Assembly: GCA_021199335.1 (NCBI GenBank) | Contig: JAJQIG010000018.1 | Span: 32,210-96,209, forward strand | DNA: 64,000 bases | Direction: 5' to 3' | DNA from: Oscillospiraceae bacterium | GTDB lineage: Bacteria; Bacillota; Clostridia; Oscillospirales; Ruminococcaceae | Part shown: one piece after another, positions 50,501 to 58,168 of the stretch | How the letters are laid out: each line of letters begins with the position of its first letter | How positions within the stretch are numbered: position 1 is the stretch's first letter | The notes under the pieces: generated by a model | What the model was told of the DNA's origin: nothing | The model's database searches: none | What the model saw: the letters and a program-made list of their open reading frames with translations, nothing else | Position numbers and translations under genes: made by a program

Positions 50501-52006
50501 TCAAAAAATATAATCGACGGTTAACGCTAAGTCGGAGGGGTTATATCTGCCCCCGGTTGTCTTGGTGTAATTTATGCGCTTTATCGCCGTTTTGAGGAGC
50601 TTGTTTTTCTCGGTGGGGTCGGTGACGTTGTAATAGTCGTCAATGATATTTTTTAACACGACGCAAGCATCTTCGGGTGCAATTACATTTTTTGGTGGTT
50701 CGGCATTTGCCAATATATTCCCTACCTCTTGCATACGCTTGCTTATATCCGTCTGACGCTCCAAAAATACGGCGGTGGTATACACGCCTTGCTCGAGCAG
50801 GTCATACAGCTTAGACTGCTGTTTCTTGAGCTTTTCCAGCTCCGTTTCCGCGCTTTTGCGGATTACGGCGTTATCATCGGGCGGCGGCTCTGCGCCATCT
50901 CTTAACATTAGCTGATACCGTGCGTATTGGCTCTTAAGGGACTGCATGAGCGCATCATCAATGTCCGTTACCCACGACGACATACAATTGCAGCCGTTAT
51001 GCGTGCAGATATACTGGTCGGGCTTATTGGGATAAGGACGGCGGGTCATTGCATGGTTACACAATCCACAGTACATAAGCCCCACAAAGTAATTTTTGAC
51101 GGGTCTGGAAAAGCAGTCGGAAGAGTGCGGAGCTTTTGAGGGGACGGCTTGTGCGGCTTGCCATAACTCCTCGCTTATAATGGGTGGGTGCTTGCCTTGA
51201 TATATACAGCCGTCCGACCGTGGACGGGACATTTTTATTTTGCCGTCAACAAGCAGCTTTTTCGTTTTGCGCCAATCCCAACGGAGCTTGCCGCAGTATA
51301 TAGGATTGTCAATAATTCCCTTAACGCTTGAAGCATTCCACACGTCCACACGCTTAGGCGGTATGCCTAAGCTGTTGAGGTAGGTTGCAATTTTGCTATA
51401 TCCCATATTTTGGTTGACAAATAAGTCAAACATTAGCTTGACCGTGTTAGCTTCCTCCTCGATTGGCTCAAGTGTAAATGCGCTGTTTTCATAATTTCGG
51501 ATTTTCCTGTAGCCGTAGGGCGGCAAAGACCCGATATAGTTGCCCTCACGGACAGAAGCAAGCCGACCCGCTTGCATACGGCGGCGGATTGTTTTGTATT
51601 CCCGTCTTGACATAAAAAGGGAAAATTCGAAATATTCCTCGTCAAACTCATTGTTAGGGTCATATGTTTTTGTGGGGGTGACAATTTTTGTGCCGCTGTA
51701 CTTAAATGTCTGGCTCACAAGCCCCTGGTCCATTGTGTCACCTCTTGCAAGTCGCTCAATCTCCATACAGATAACGCCGTCCCAGCGACCGTCACTTACC
51801 TCTTGCATAAGCTGCTGCATAACAGGGCGTGCGGCAATGCTCTCGCCCGATACAAGCTCCTTATAGATTGCTCCGATTTGCAAGCCGTGTTTTTGCGCAT
51901 ACTCCAACAGCTGTGTCTGATGTCTTGCAAGGGTTTCCCCCTCTCCCCTCGCTTCCGCCTCCATGTCAGCCCTAGACTTACGCAGATATACAGCATACTC
52001 CGACAT
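50501..52006 (-). CDS. Large serine recombinase (integrase)
   Basis: 501 residues. N-terminal resolvase domain with YLRKSRAD, catalytic Ser about residue 11, and EIERLARGD (catalytic Arg region); recombinase domain with GYRKI and LNSLGIPPKR..W..SSVKGIIDNPIYCG; zinc ribbon with CGLC and CTHNGCNC; and a C-terminal coiled coil (ELEKLKKQQSKLYDLLEQGVYT). This architecture is that of phage/ICE serine integrases such as those of A118 or TP901-1. ATG at 52006 follows GGAGG. Its 3' end abuts the attachment site, as usual. Confidence 0.96.
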   Translation of the reverse strand: MSEYAVYLRKSRADMEAEARGEGETLARHQTQLLEYAQKHGLQIGAIYKELVSGESIAARPVMQQLMQEVSDGRWDGVICMEIERLARGDTMDQGLVSQTFKYSGTKIVTPTKTYDPNNEFDEEYFEFSLFMSRREYKTIRRRMQAGRLASVREGNYIGSLPPYGYRKIRNYENSAFTLEPIEEEANTVKLMFDLFVNQNMGYSKIATYLNSLGIPPKRVDVWNASSVKGIIDNPIYCGKLRWDWRKTKKLLVDGKIKMSRPRSDGCIYQGKHPPIISEELWQAAQAVPSKAPHSSDCFSRPVKNYFVGLMYCGLCNHAMTRRPYPNKPDQYICTHNGCNCMSSWVTDIDDALMQSLKSQYARYQLMLRDGAEPPPDDNAVIRKSAETELEKLKKQQSKLYDLLEQGVYTTAVFLERQTDISKRMQEVGNILANAEPPKNVIAPEDACVVLKNIIDDYYNVTDPTEKNKLLKTAIKRINYTKTTGGRYNPSDLALTVDYIF

Positions 52007-52031
52007 CTCAATCAACCTCCTTATAATAATA

Positions 52032-52056
52032 CCGACCTGAGCAGGTCGGATTTTTT
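52032..52056 (+). terminator. Hairpin with T6 tail, facing against the recombinase gene
   Basis: CCGACCTG (52032-52039), AG loop, CAGGTCGG (52042-52049), A, TTTTTT. As an intrinsic terminator it works on the plus strand, the direction of the interrupted cotJ operon. On the minus strand it is a leader hairpin just upstream of the recombinase. Confidence 0.65.
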
Positions 52057-52062
52057 ATATTT

Positions 52063-52076
52063 TGCAGTCGACTGCA
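52063..52076. repeat. Perfect palindrome TGCAGTCGACTGCA, copy 1
   Basis: 14-bp palindrome directly after the stop codon of the double-HTH regulator and upstream of the recombinase. A second identical copy is at 58125-58138; close variants are at 46411-46424 and 60995-61008. Confidence 0.6.
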
Positions 52077-52664
52077 TTACTTGTTTAATATTTCCATTAT
52101 TGCGATAAGCTGCGCCCGCTTTTTATAGTCCATTTGCGCGATTGCCATAGCAATGTCCTGCACATCATCGTTGGACAAGCCTTGGCATTCCGGGGGTACA
52201 TCATACCCCTTAAGCCAGACCTCGCTCACGCCCAAAGCCATTGCCAATATGGATAATTTATCCCGTTTGGGCACTACCTTGCCGGAAATATATTGTGATA
52301 GCCCACTTTTATCCAGATTAACGCCGTATTGCTCGCAAAACGGCGCGCACAACTCCAAAATGTCAATCTGCCGCAGACTGCGCTCCCGCATTAGTTGGGT
52401 TAGTCTATCGGCAACGGTGTGCATAGCGGGGGCTAGGCGTGTATAGTCGAGTTCTTCGCGGTCGGATTCCCAGCCCACCAAGGCGGACGGCGTTGTATCA
52501 AGCACCCTTGCGAGTGATACCAGTTCAGATTGTGACACGCTCCGTTCGTCCGCTTCGATTTTGGCAATTGCCGAGCGTGATGTATAACCGACCTTTTCGG
52601 CAAGCTCCTGCTGTGTCAAGCCTTTTTCCTTGCGCAACGTTGCTATTCGCTGCCCGAATGTCAC
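52077..52664 (-). CDS. Regulator with two XRE-type HTH domains
   Basis: 195 residues. First HTH at about residues 5-60 (RIATLRKEKGLTQQELAEKVGYTSRSAIAKIEADE), second at about 80-150 (LTQLMRERSLRQIDILELC ... LDKSGLSQYISGKVVPKRDKLSILAMALGV), then a helical tail. Tandem XRE domains in one chain are less usual than a single one. GTG start at 52664 has GGAGG upstream and overlaps the stop of the exonuclease gene by 4 bp. It is next to the recombinase and may control excision/integration. Confidence 0.85.
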   Translation of the reverse strand: MTFGQRIATLRKEKGLTQQELAEKVGYTSRSAIAKIEADERSVSQSELVSLARVLDTTPSALVGWESDREELDYTRLAPAMHTVADRLTQLMRERSLRQIDILELCAPFCEQYGVNLDKSGLSQYISGKVVPKRDKLSILAMALGVSEVWLKGYDVPPECQGLSNDDVQDIAMAIAQMDYKKRAQLIAIMEILNK

Positions 52665-53827
52665 GGCGTCACCTCCTCGCCTATAACGCTCCTGTAAAAG
52701 TCCGATTCCTTGATTATGGTTATATCAACGCCCTTTTCCCGTATTTCCATTGCCTTTTTTATTTTGCCGCCATAGTTACCGCTCAGCCATGTTTCGGATC
52801 CTTTATCGCCAACAATTAACATATTAACTTTTTTGGTGACGGAATCATGTATTTCTGCACCGAGGGATTTCAGAAAGTCCGAAACCTCCGCCCTAGTTCC
52901 GTGCGCAAAATCCCCCGTAAGGCAAATGAGCTTGCCGCTCAACTCGGAGCTAACATCAGCAGTGGAGTTTGCGGAAACGGGGTCAATAAGCGAGGAAAAA
53001 ACGTTAAGCAGTGTGTCCAGCTCATCGGCTGCAATAGCCCCGTCCTTCATCACCTTTTGGATTTCTGTGGAAGCAACGCTGAAAGGGTAACGGTCGGATA
53101 GATGTTTATTTTGGTCAAGCCATGTCTTGACCGTCATAACCTCTTGCTCATTCAGAACTCCGTCGCAGGTTACGCCGATAAGCAATCCTTGCAGAGTGTG
53201 TAACGCCTTTGTATCGTCGGAGCAGGTCGACTTTTTTGCGGCTTTTTTGGACGGCGTTTCCTCCAGCGGCGGCTCGGCTCTTAATAATTGATAGCACTTG
53301 TTGGTGGCGATTACATCAGAAAGCGCACGATGTGCTTGGTCATTAACTATTCCGTAATGCTCGCAAATATCGGCGAGCTTGTGAGCGGGCAGGTCCAATG
53401 TATTTTTTGCCAAGTCCAGCGTGTCAATATAATCATTGCGCAAGTCGGTATAGCGCAAAATAAAAGATATGTCAAATCTGCCTATGTTATGACCTATCAG
53501 CACATCGTCCTCTATAAAATCAACAAAATCAGTTATAACCTTTTGCGGGTCGGGTGCAGACTTAAGCATATCATCAGTAATGCCCGTCAAGTCCGATACA
53601 TAATCACTAAGCTCGATGTCCGTATGCATTAACGACGTAAACCTTGCTACCTCAACATCGCCCCTAATGCGGATAGCAGATATTTCGATAATTTCGTCCG
53701 ATTTGCTCAATCCCGTTGTTTCGGTATCAACAACGCAGTAATCAGAGATTACTGCGCCCGTAATATTTTTACCGCTGTTCGTATGCTCTTCTGCGCAATT
53801 TAATGTGATGCGTGTTTCAATAGTCAT
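52661..53827 (-). CDS. DEDDh 3'-5' exonuclease with C-terminal BRCT domain
   Basis: 388 residues. N-terminal DnaQ-like exonuclease (about 28-180) with VDTETTGL (ExoI Asp/Glu), LIGHNIGRFD (ExoII) and HRALSDVIAT (ExoIII His/Asp). A middle TerB-like helical stretch (about 205-275; LLIGVTCDGVLNEQEVMTVKTWL) is followed by a BRCT domain (about 295-375; SGKLICLTGDFAHGTRAEVSDFLKSLGAEI). The same build occurs in bacterial DNA-repair exonucleases carried by mobile elements. Its place in a lysogeny operon is unusual. Confidence 0.85.
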   Translation of the reverse strand: MTIETRITLNCAEEHTNSGKNITGAVISDYCVVDTETTGLSKSDEIIEISAIRIRGDVEVARFTSLMHTDIELSDYVSDLTGITDDMLKSAPDPQKVITDFVDFIEDDVLIGHNIGRFDISFILRYTDLRNDYIDTLDLAKNTLDLPAHKLADICEHYGIVNDQAHRALSDVIATNKCYQLLRAEPPLEETPSKKAAKKSTCSDDTKALHTLQGLLIGVTCDGVLNEQEVMTVKTWLDQNKHLSDRYPFSVASTEIQKVMKDGAIAADELDTLLNVFSSLIDPVSANSTADVSSELSGKLICLTGDFAHGTRAEVSDFLKSLGAEIHDSVTKKVNMLIVGDKGSETWLSGNYGGKIKKAMEIREKGVDITIIKESDFYRSVIGEEVTP

Positions 53828-53845
53828 TTTAACCTCTCCTAATAA

Positions 53846-54049
53846 TTATTTTACTAAGCTCATATAAGCCACCGCCAGCCCCAGAATTCTCACGCTGTCA
53901 AGCTCGCTGTTGACATACACATAAGGCTCATAGGCGGGATTTTCCGCAAGTCTGGACGGTAAATATCCGAGTTCTTCCCCCACATCGCTTGATACAAGCC
54001 ATTTGCCATCAAAATCATATCCAATAGTTACTCCATCGCCAGTACGCAC
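53846..54049 (-). CDS. Small protein of unknown function in the lysogeny operon
   Basis: 67 residues, probable GTG start at 54049, ten bases after the repressor stop, so translation may be coupled. Sequence VGEELGYLPSRLAENPAYEPYVYVNSEL has some resemblance to a HIRAN-type core but too little to assign. No ribosome site is clear. Confidence 0.5.
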   Translation of the reverse strand: MRTGDGVTIGYDFDGKWLVSSDVGEELGYLPSRLAENPAYEPYVYVNSELDSVRILGLAVAYMSLVK

Positions 54050-54058
54050 AAGTAAAGC

Positions 54059-54793
54059 TCATTTAACGACATCTGCAATCCCCAAAACAAGCCCAAAACA
54101 GATAGCATCACCATTAACCATAATATCATCATATTTTGGGTTGAGGGATATAAGCCTGTCGCCCCCAAATTTTTTTACATATCCGTTGCCGTTATGCGCA
54201 AAAATGCCTATCTGCCCCACTTCAACGGCGGGCTGTTTGCGGATAAGTATGTAATCGCCGTCGCTAAATTTCGGGCGCATACTATCCCCGTCTACTTTAA
54301 GCATAAAATCGGCTTTTCTGCTTTCCTCTGTATAGGTAACATACATCTTTTCACGGTTTTCAAAATCTTCCAGCATATCGCCGAATCCTGCGGATACAGG
54401 GGCGGATATATAACAAATCTGTATCAAATTCGAGCGGTCTGCATCGCCCTGTTCCGTACATCTGTCAAGCTCAATATCAATAAGTGTATCTACTGCCTTT
54501 TGACCATATGTGTCAAGCTGGCGGTATTTTTTTATAAGCGACCGTTCGTTGCTATTGGCTATTAGAGGATTATCGCATTTTAAATCTCGATTATCAGATA
54601 TAGCCAAAATATAATCGCAAGACACATTGTAAAAAGCAGCTATCTTTTTGATGTGAGAAGTTAAAGGTTCGCGTTCGCCCGTTTCAAAGCGGGAATATGT
54701 TGATGTTGATACATTTAGGCGTTCCGCCAGTTGCCGTTGGCTTAACCCGGATTCTGTCCGTAAAATTATCAATCTATCCTTTATCGTATCCAA
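54059..54793 (-). CDS. CI-like phage repressor with S24 peptidase domain
   Basis: 244 residues. N-terminal HTH (about 5-60; RLIILRTESGLSQRQLAERLNVSTSTYSRFETGERE), linker, and LexA/CI-type C-terminal domain with the catalytic Ser in DGDSMRPKF and Lys in GYVKKF; a candidate self-cleavage site is the AG in PVSAGFG near residue 137. This build predicts RecA-stimulated self-cleavage and SOS induction. Start is TTG at 54793 with AAAGGAG 7 nt upstream. Promoter with operator in its spacer lies 21 bp upstream. Confidence 0.92.
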   Translation of the reverse strand: MDTIKDRLIILRTESGLSQRQLAERLNVSTSTYSRFETGEREPLTSHIKKIAAFYNVSCDYILAISDNRDLKCDNPLIANSNERSLIKKYRQLDTYGQKAVDTLIDIELDRCTEQGDADRSNLIQICYISAPVSAGFGDMLEDFENREKMYVTYTEESRKADFMLKVDGDSMRPKFSDGDYILIRKQPAVEVGQIGIFAHNGNGYVKKFGGDRLISLNPKYDDIMVNGDAICFGLVLGIADVVK

Positions 54794-54813
54794 ATTACCA
54801 CTCCTTTTTTAAT

Positions 54814-54842
54814 ATTATAACCCTAATGTTGGGATATGTCAA
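54814..54842 (-). promoter_or_regulatory. Repressor-gene promoter with operator in the spacer
   Basis: Minus strand: perfect TTGACA (54837-54842), 17-bp spacer, perfect TATAAT (54814-54819). The spacer contains ATCCCAACATTAGGG, a near-palindromic operator of the form TCCCnAA-TTnGGGA. Confidence 0.85.
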
Positions 54843-54911
54843 TTAGGCGAGCTTAAAAATAATACACAATTAATCAATTGCGTTTTTGGGGATTATTTTT
54901 AAAAAAACAGC

Positions 54912-54965
54912 TTGACAAATCCCCAAAACAGGGATATAATAAAATCAATCCCCAATTTGGGGACT
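54912..54965 (+). promoter_or_regulatory. Early rightward promoter with two operators
   Basis: Perfect TTGACA (54912-54917), 17-bp spacer, perfect TATAAT (54935-54940). One operator, TCCCCAAAACAGGGA, lies in the spacer; a second, TCCCCAATTTGGGGA (about 54949-54963), lies just downstream. These match the operator in the divergent repressor promoter. Confidence 0.85.
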
Positions 54966-54983
54966 AAGAAAGGATGCGATTTT

Positions 54984-55214
54984 ATGAAAGGTCGTAGAAA
55001 TTTATCATCAAAATCAAATTTGTTCCGCAACATCGACCACAAAAGGCGAGACAAAGACATGACATTGGAGGAATTTTCGAAAGCGATAGGCATTGACAAA
55101 AAAACATTTTTTAACCTCGAAAAAAAAGGCGATATGCCAGCTACTCTGCTTATCCCTATAAGCAGAGTGCTTGATTGCAGCGTTGACTATCTATTATGGA
55201 CAGATGCAGACTGA
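54984..55214 (+). CDS. Cro-like HTH protein
   Basis: 76 residues with one HTH (about 35-72; MTLEEFSKAIGIDKKTFFNLEKKGDMPATLLIPISRVLDCSVDYLL). First gene of the rightward transcript, opposite the CI-like repressor, as expected for a Cro. ATG at 54984 has AAAGGA upstream; the frame is open back to the promoter but that part cannot be translated from this mRNA start. Confidence 0.8.
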   Translation: MKGRRNLSSKSNLFRNIDHKRRDKDMTLEEFSKAIGIDKKTFFNLEKKGDMPATLLIPISRVLDCSVDYLLWTDAD

Positions 55215-55294
55215 CAACCAAAAAGGTAACCCAAACAAAAAACCAATAATAGGACACGCCGCCTTCCCCATATTGATATAGAGAGGTGATTGTA

Positions 55295-55555
55295 ATGTTG
55301 AGCGGAACAGACAAATTTACACTGGCGTCGGGTACGGTATGCACCGTGCATTGGACACGTCCCGAGGTTGGGGTTGATATAACCCTTGAGGAGCAGCAGC
55401 GCAGAATGCGCAAATTTGCGCAAACGTGGTTGGGAATCGTCAAAAAGGACTGCGCCAGACTGCTGGACATCGGCGAGCCTGAGCTTGCGGAAAAGCGTTG
55501 GCGTGACGCGGGGCTTGATATGCCGCCGCCGTGGAAAAGGAAAAAGGAGGAATAA
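55295..55555 (+). CDS. Hypothetical phage early protein
   Basis: 86 residues; LASGTVCTVHWTRPEVGVDITLEEQQRRMRKFAQTWLGIVKKDCARLL with a basic C-terminus WKRKKEE. AGAGGTGAT precedes the ATG. No family recognised. Next gene begins 2 bp later. Confidence 0.65.
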   Translation: MLSGTDKFTLASGTVCTVHWTRPEVGVDITLEEQQRRMRKFAQTWLGIVKKDCARLLDIGEPELAEKRWRDAGLDMPPPWKRKKEE

Positions 55556-55557
55556 AA

Positions 55558-55773
55558 ATGCAATCGTGCAAGGAAGTATTGAAGAAGCTGCAGGAGCAGT
55601 ACCCTATCGGGGCGCGTGTGGAGCTTGTGCAAATGGACGACCCACAAGCTCCGCCCGTGGGGACAAAAGGAACGGTCTACGCCGTGGACGATATGTGTGA
55701 TATATTGGTGCGTTGGGATAATGGGTCACGCCTTAATGTGATTTACGGCGTAGATGTTATTCGGAGGGTGTAA
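55558..55773 (+). CDS. DUF4314 family protein
   Basis: 71 residues; YPIGARVELVQMDDPQAPPVGTKGTVYAVDDMCDILVRWDNGSRLNVIYGVD is the full DUF4314 pattern, a small beta-barrel domain common in Firmicutes phages and conjugative elements. GGAGG 7 nt before the ATG. Function unknown. Confidence 0.88.
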   Translation: MQSCKEVLKKLQEQYPIGARVELVQMDDPQAPPVGTKGTVYAVDDMCDILVRWDNGSRLNVIYGVDVIRRV

Positions 55774-55776
55774 AAA

Positions 55777-56040
55777 ATGTCAAAGGAATATGAATACAAC
55801 GGCAAAATTTACAGCGACGAGAACTTGAGCAAAGCAATAGACAATTATGGCGGCACATTGTATGACCTTACAACGGAACTCCGAAAAGAAGGTATGTGCA
55901 AGCGACTTACGGTATATGCGATAGGTGATTTCACTGAGTACGATTTGGCGGTGACGGTTAATCGCAACCACGAGGAAATAAAATTGTATGCGGATTATGA
56001 GGACATGCTTGATGATTACTACTGCTGGTTGGAGGTGTGA
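55777..56040 (+). CDS. Hypothetical phage early protein
   Basis: 87 residues, acidic, Tyr-rich; no recognised domain. GGAGGGTG lies upstream of ATG 55777, and the gene is packed 3 bp after DUF4314 and 3 bp before the next gene. Confidence 0.7.
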   Translation: MSKEYEYNGKIYSDENLSKAIDNYGGTLYDLTTELRKEGMCKRLTVYAIGDFTEYDLAVTVNRNHEEIKLYADYEDMLDDYYCWLEV

Positions 56041-56043
56041 AAA

Positions 56044-56229
56044 ATGTCAAAAGAAAGCAAAGCGGAATATTACAAGCAGGAGATACTATCGGCGGAACGC
56101 TCAATCGCATGGGCGATTGCGGAGGTTAAGCGGTATCAATACATCAAGCAATTTTTCGAGGACAAGCTCGCCAAAATTGAGCGGGAAATAATGTTAGAGG
56201 AGGAATGCGGCAATGGCGGAACACATTAA
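56044..56229 (+). CDS. Small helical phage protein
   Basis: 61 residues, charged and predicted all-helical (AEYYKQEILSAERSIAWAIAEVKRYQYI). GGAGGTG precedes the ATG; overlaps the next gene by 17 bp. No family recognised. Confidence 0.65.
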   Translation: MSKESKAEYYKQEILSAERSIAWAIAEVKRYQYIKQFFEDKLAKIEREIMLEEECGNGGTH

Positions 56230-56422
56230 GCCGCTGAGGTGCTGTAATAACTGCGGTTATCCGGAAATGGGCGGCTATGAGTACCCCGAGCCGTATTGCG
56301 CGGCGGGAGTGCCGGAGGAAGACCCGTTATATATCTGCGACGGCTGTATTTACACCGCCGGACAATTGGCGATTAAGTATGATTATATGTGCGGTCACGA
56401 GGGAGGACAACAAAATGCGTGA
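56213..56422 (+). CDS. Cys-rich small phage protein
   Basis: 69 residues with CCNNC, C, CDGC and a late C/H pair, suggesting one zinc site. AGAGGAGG upstream of ATG 56213. Overlaps both neighbours. Function unknown. Confidence 0.65.
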   Translation: MAEHIKPLRCCNNCGYPEMGGYEYPEPYCAAGVPEEDPLYICDGCIYTAGQLAIKYDYMCGHEGGQQNA

Positions 56423-56546
56423 GCTTATAATGTCGCTAATGCTCGGCGGCTTGATTGCCGCATTGATTGAGCAGGTAATACAACTGATGGTTATAACATT
56501 TAAGGACGAGGAGGGCAATAACAATGGCAGACAGAGCAAGCTGTAA
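56415..56546 (+). CDS. Small single-pass membrane protein
   Basis: 43 residues: short N-terminus, one hydrophobic helix (LIMSLMLGGLIAALIEQVIQLMVITF region), acidic/Asn-rich tail. GGGAGGA lies before the ATG. Overlaps the upstream gene by 8 bp and the downstream gene by 23 bp. Confidence 0.55.
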   Translation: MRELIMSLMLGGLIAALIEQVIQLMVITFKDEEGNNNGRQSKL

Positions 56547-57120
56547 GGGGTGTATATATCACCGCTCACTTAGCGGCACTGAGCACGGCGGCTGCGGCAA
56601 AGGTTGCCATTATGCGCTTGACACGGGCGAGCTACGGGAATGCCCGGCGGAAAATTGCAATAAAAAAATTTTGAGAGGAGAAAACACAGTGCAAGGTGTA
56701 CAAATATCGGAAAATACAAGGTTGGAAATTTTGAAAATGCGTGACATGGGCATGACGATTGCGGAAATAGTGGATACACTCGGGATAGTAGGCAGGACAA
56801 CGGTGCAGAAGGTATGCGCTGCGGCGGCAGCCGATAAGGCAAAAAAAGAGTCCGTATCAGCGGACAAGCCCACCGATACGGACAAAAGAAAGGTAAATGT
56901 TGTTGACAACAATAACATTATACCACAAAAGGACGATAATGTCAAATCCAAGCTGCCAAAGGTTGTGGAAACGGCTGTTATTGAGCGGCTGCAGACCTTA
57001 GTTGATATGTGCAACGACAGGCAAATTAAGGCGGACGATTTTGACGGCTATATGCAGGAAATTGTGGAGCTGTATAACTGGTATCGCCGCCAAACAACGG
57101 GTGCGGAAAATGACAATTGA
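56524..57120 (+). CDS. Zinc-finger/HTH phage protein
   Basis: 198 residues. Six to seven Cys/His residues in the first 45 (CKGCIYHRS, CGKGCHYA, CPAENC) suggest a zinc domain; about residues 60-95 form a resolvase-like HTH (TRLEILKMRDMGMTIAEIVDTLGIVGRTTVQKV); the rest is a linker and a C-terminal helical region. GAGG precedes the ATG. Probably DNA-binding; exact role unknown. Confidence 0.65.
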   Translation: MADRASCKGCIYHRSLSGTEHGGCGKGCHYALDTGELRECPAENCNKKILRGENTVQGVQISENTRLEILKMRDMGMTIAEIVDTLGIVGRTTVQKVCAAAAADKAKKESVSADKPTDTDKRKVNVVDNNNIIPQKDDNVKSKLPKVVETAVIERLQTLVDMCNDRQIKADDFDGYMQEIVELYNWYRRQTTGAENDN

Positions 57121-57772
57121 GGAATACATAATAGCTTGCCGCAGCTGTAACCCGAGTACAGACCCGACAACGGCGGCGCTGCTTATATCCGAGGCGGCAA
57201 AAATCGCCGAGCGGCAAATTAAGGCGATTGAGTGGAAAGCAAAAGCGGTGGAGCAGATTAAGGAGCTTAACGCTCAGATTAACGCCGATAAGATTACAAT
57301 AGACCTTTTCAACGCCCGTGACACTCAAAAATACAACGAGGTACTGCGGCGGCTTGACGGTCTGCAGCAGCAGATTGCAAGTATTACAGAGCAGTTTGGC
57401 ACTCCCCCACCCGCCCAAAAGCGGAGCGCAAAGAAAGCGACCCCCGAACCGAGCCAATCGGAAACCGCCAAAAAGTACGGCGAGTATAAGCGTGTAACGC
57501 TTACGGATAACCAATACAATCGGCTTATCGAGGATTTTGGGGAAAGCGTAACCACTCAAGGTATAACCGAGGTTGACGAGTACTGCGAGCAGACGGGGAA
57601 AAAATACAAAAACTATTATCTAACCGTCCGTAACTTTATACGCCGTGATGGTAGCGGTCACGACGGAAAACAGGCGGCGCAGAAATCGGCGGATAAGTCG
57701 CACAGCTATGACCTTAACAAGCTGTTACAGCACGCCATTGACTGCGTGCCGGAAATTACTGAGGAGGACTAA
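57110..57772 (+). CDS. Phage replication-associated protein, helical N-terminus with C-terminal HTH-like domain
   Basis: 220 residues. N-terminal helices and coiled coil (KAIEWKAKAVEQIKELNAQI ... LRRLDGLQQQI), Pro/Lys linker, then YKRVTLTDNQYNRLIEDFGES..QGITEVDEYCEQTGKKYKNYYLTVRNFIRRD, a domain commonly seen at the end of phage and conjugative-element replication initiators. ATG 57110 overlaps the upstream gene by 11 bp. Confidence 0.6.
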   Translation: MTIEEYIIACRSCNPSTDPTTAALLISEAAKIAERQIKAIEWKAKAVEQIKELNAQINADKITIDLFNARDTQKYNEVLRRLDGLQQQIASITEQFGTPPPAQKRSAKKATPEPSQSETAKKYGEYKRVTLTDNQYNRLIEDFGESVTTQGITEVDEYCEQTGKKYKNYYLTVRNFIRRDGSGHDGKQAAQKSADKSHSYDLNKLLQHAIDCVPEITEED

Positions 57773-57775
57773 GCA

Positions 57776-58150
57776 ATGAGCAAGACGGCGCATTTTGAAA
57801 TTGATTATGCCGTTCGGGCGGCGGAACGCAAAAAGCAAAAACTGGAAGTCTTTTGCCCACCGAACAAGTACGGCTATAGGCTTAATATTAGCAACGCAAG
57901 CATACTGCCCATATACGAGGCATACAAAAAGCATTACAATCTCAAGGGGGCAATATCGGATAAACAGCGGATTGACCTTGAAAATGCGATAATCCGTCAC
58001 ATTGCAAGAGAGTACAAGCTCATGTACAATGACAAGCTATGCGAGCCGATAATAGGCTGGCGGTTGGAGCAGTTAATTGAGTGCGTGCGAGTTATGGACA
58101 TCAAAAAGGCGATTAAGGCGGTTTTGCAGTCGACTGCACAAAATCAATAA
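57776..58150 (+). CDS. Hypothetical phage protein
   Basis: 124 residues, mostly helical, no recognised family; NKYGYRLNISNASILPIYEAYKKHY and RHIAREYKLMYNDKLCEPIIGWRLEQLIE are its clearest blocks. GGAGG 7 nt before the ATG. The palindrome copy 2 overlaps its last codons. Confidence 0.65.
   Translation: MSKTAHFEIDYAVRAAERKKQKLEVFCPPNKYGYRLNISNASILPIYEAYKKHYNLKGAISDKQRIDLENAIIRHIAREYKLMYNDKLCEPIIGWRLEQLIECVRVMDIKKAIKAVLQSTAQNQ
58125..58138. repeat. Perfect palindrome TGCAGTCGACTGCA, copy 2
   Basis: Identical to the copy at 52063-52076. It encodes the QSTA codons just before the stop of the upstream gene, 30 bp before the PcfK start. Confidence 0.6.
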
Positions 58151-58168
58151 TTATAAGGAGAGGTAATA

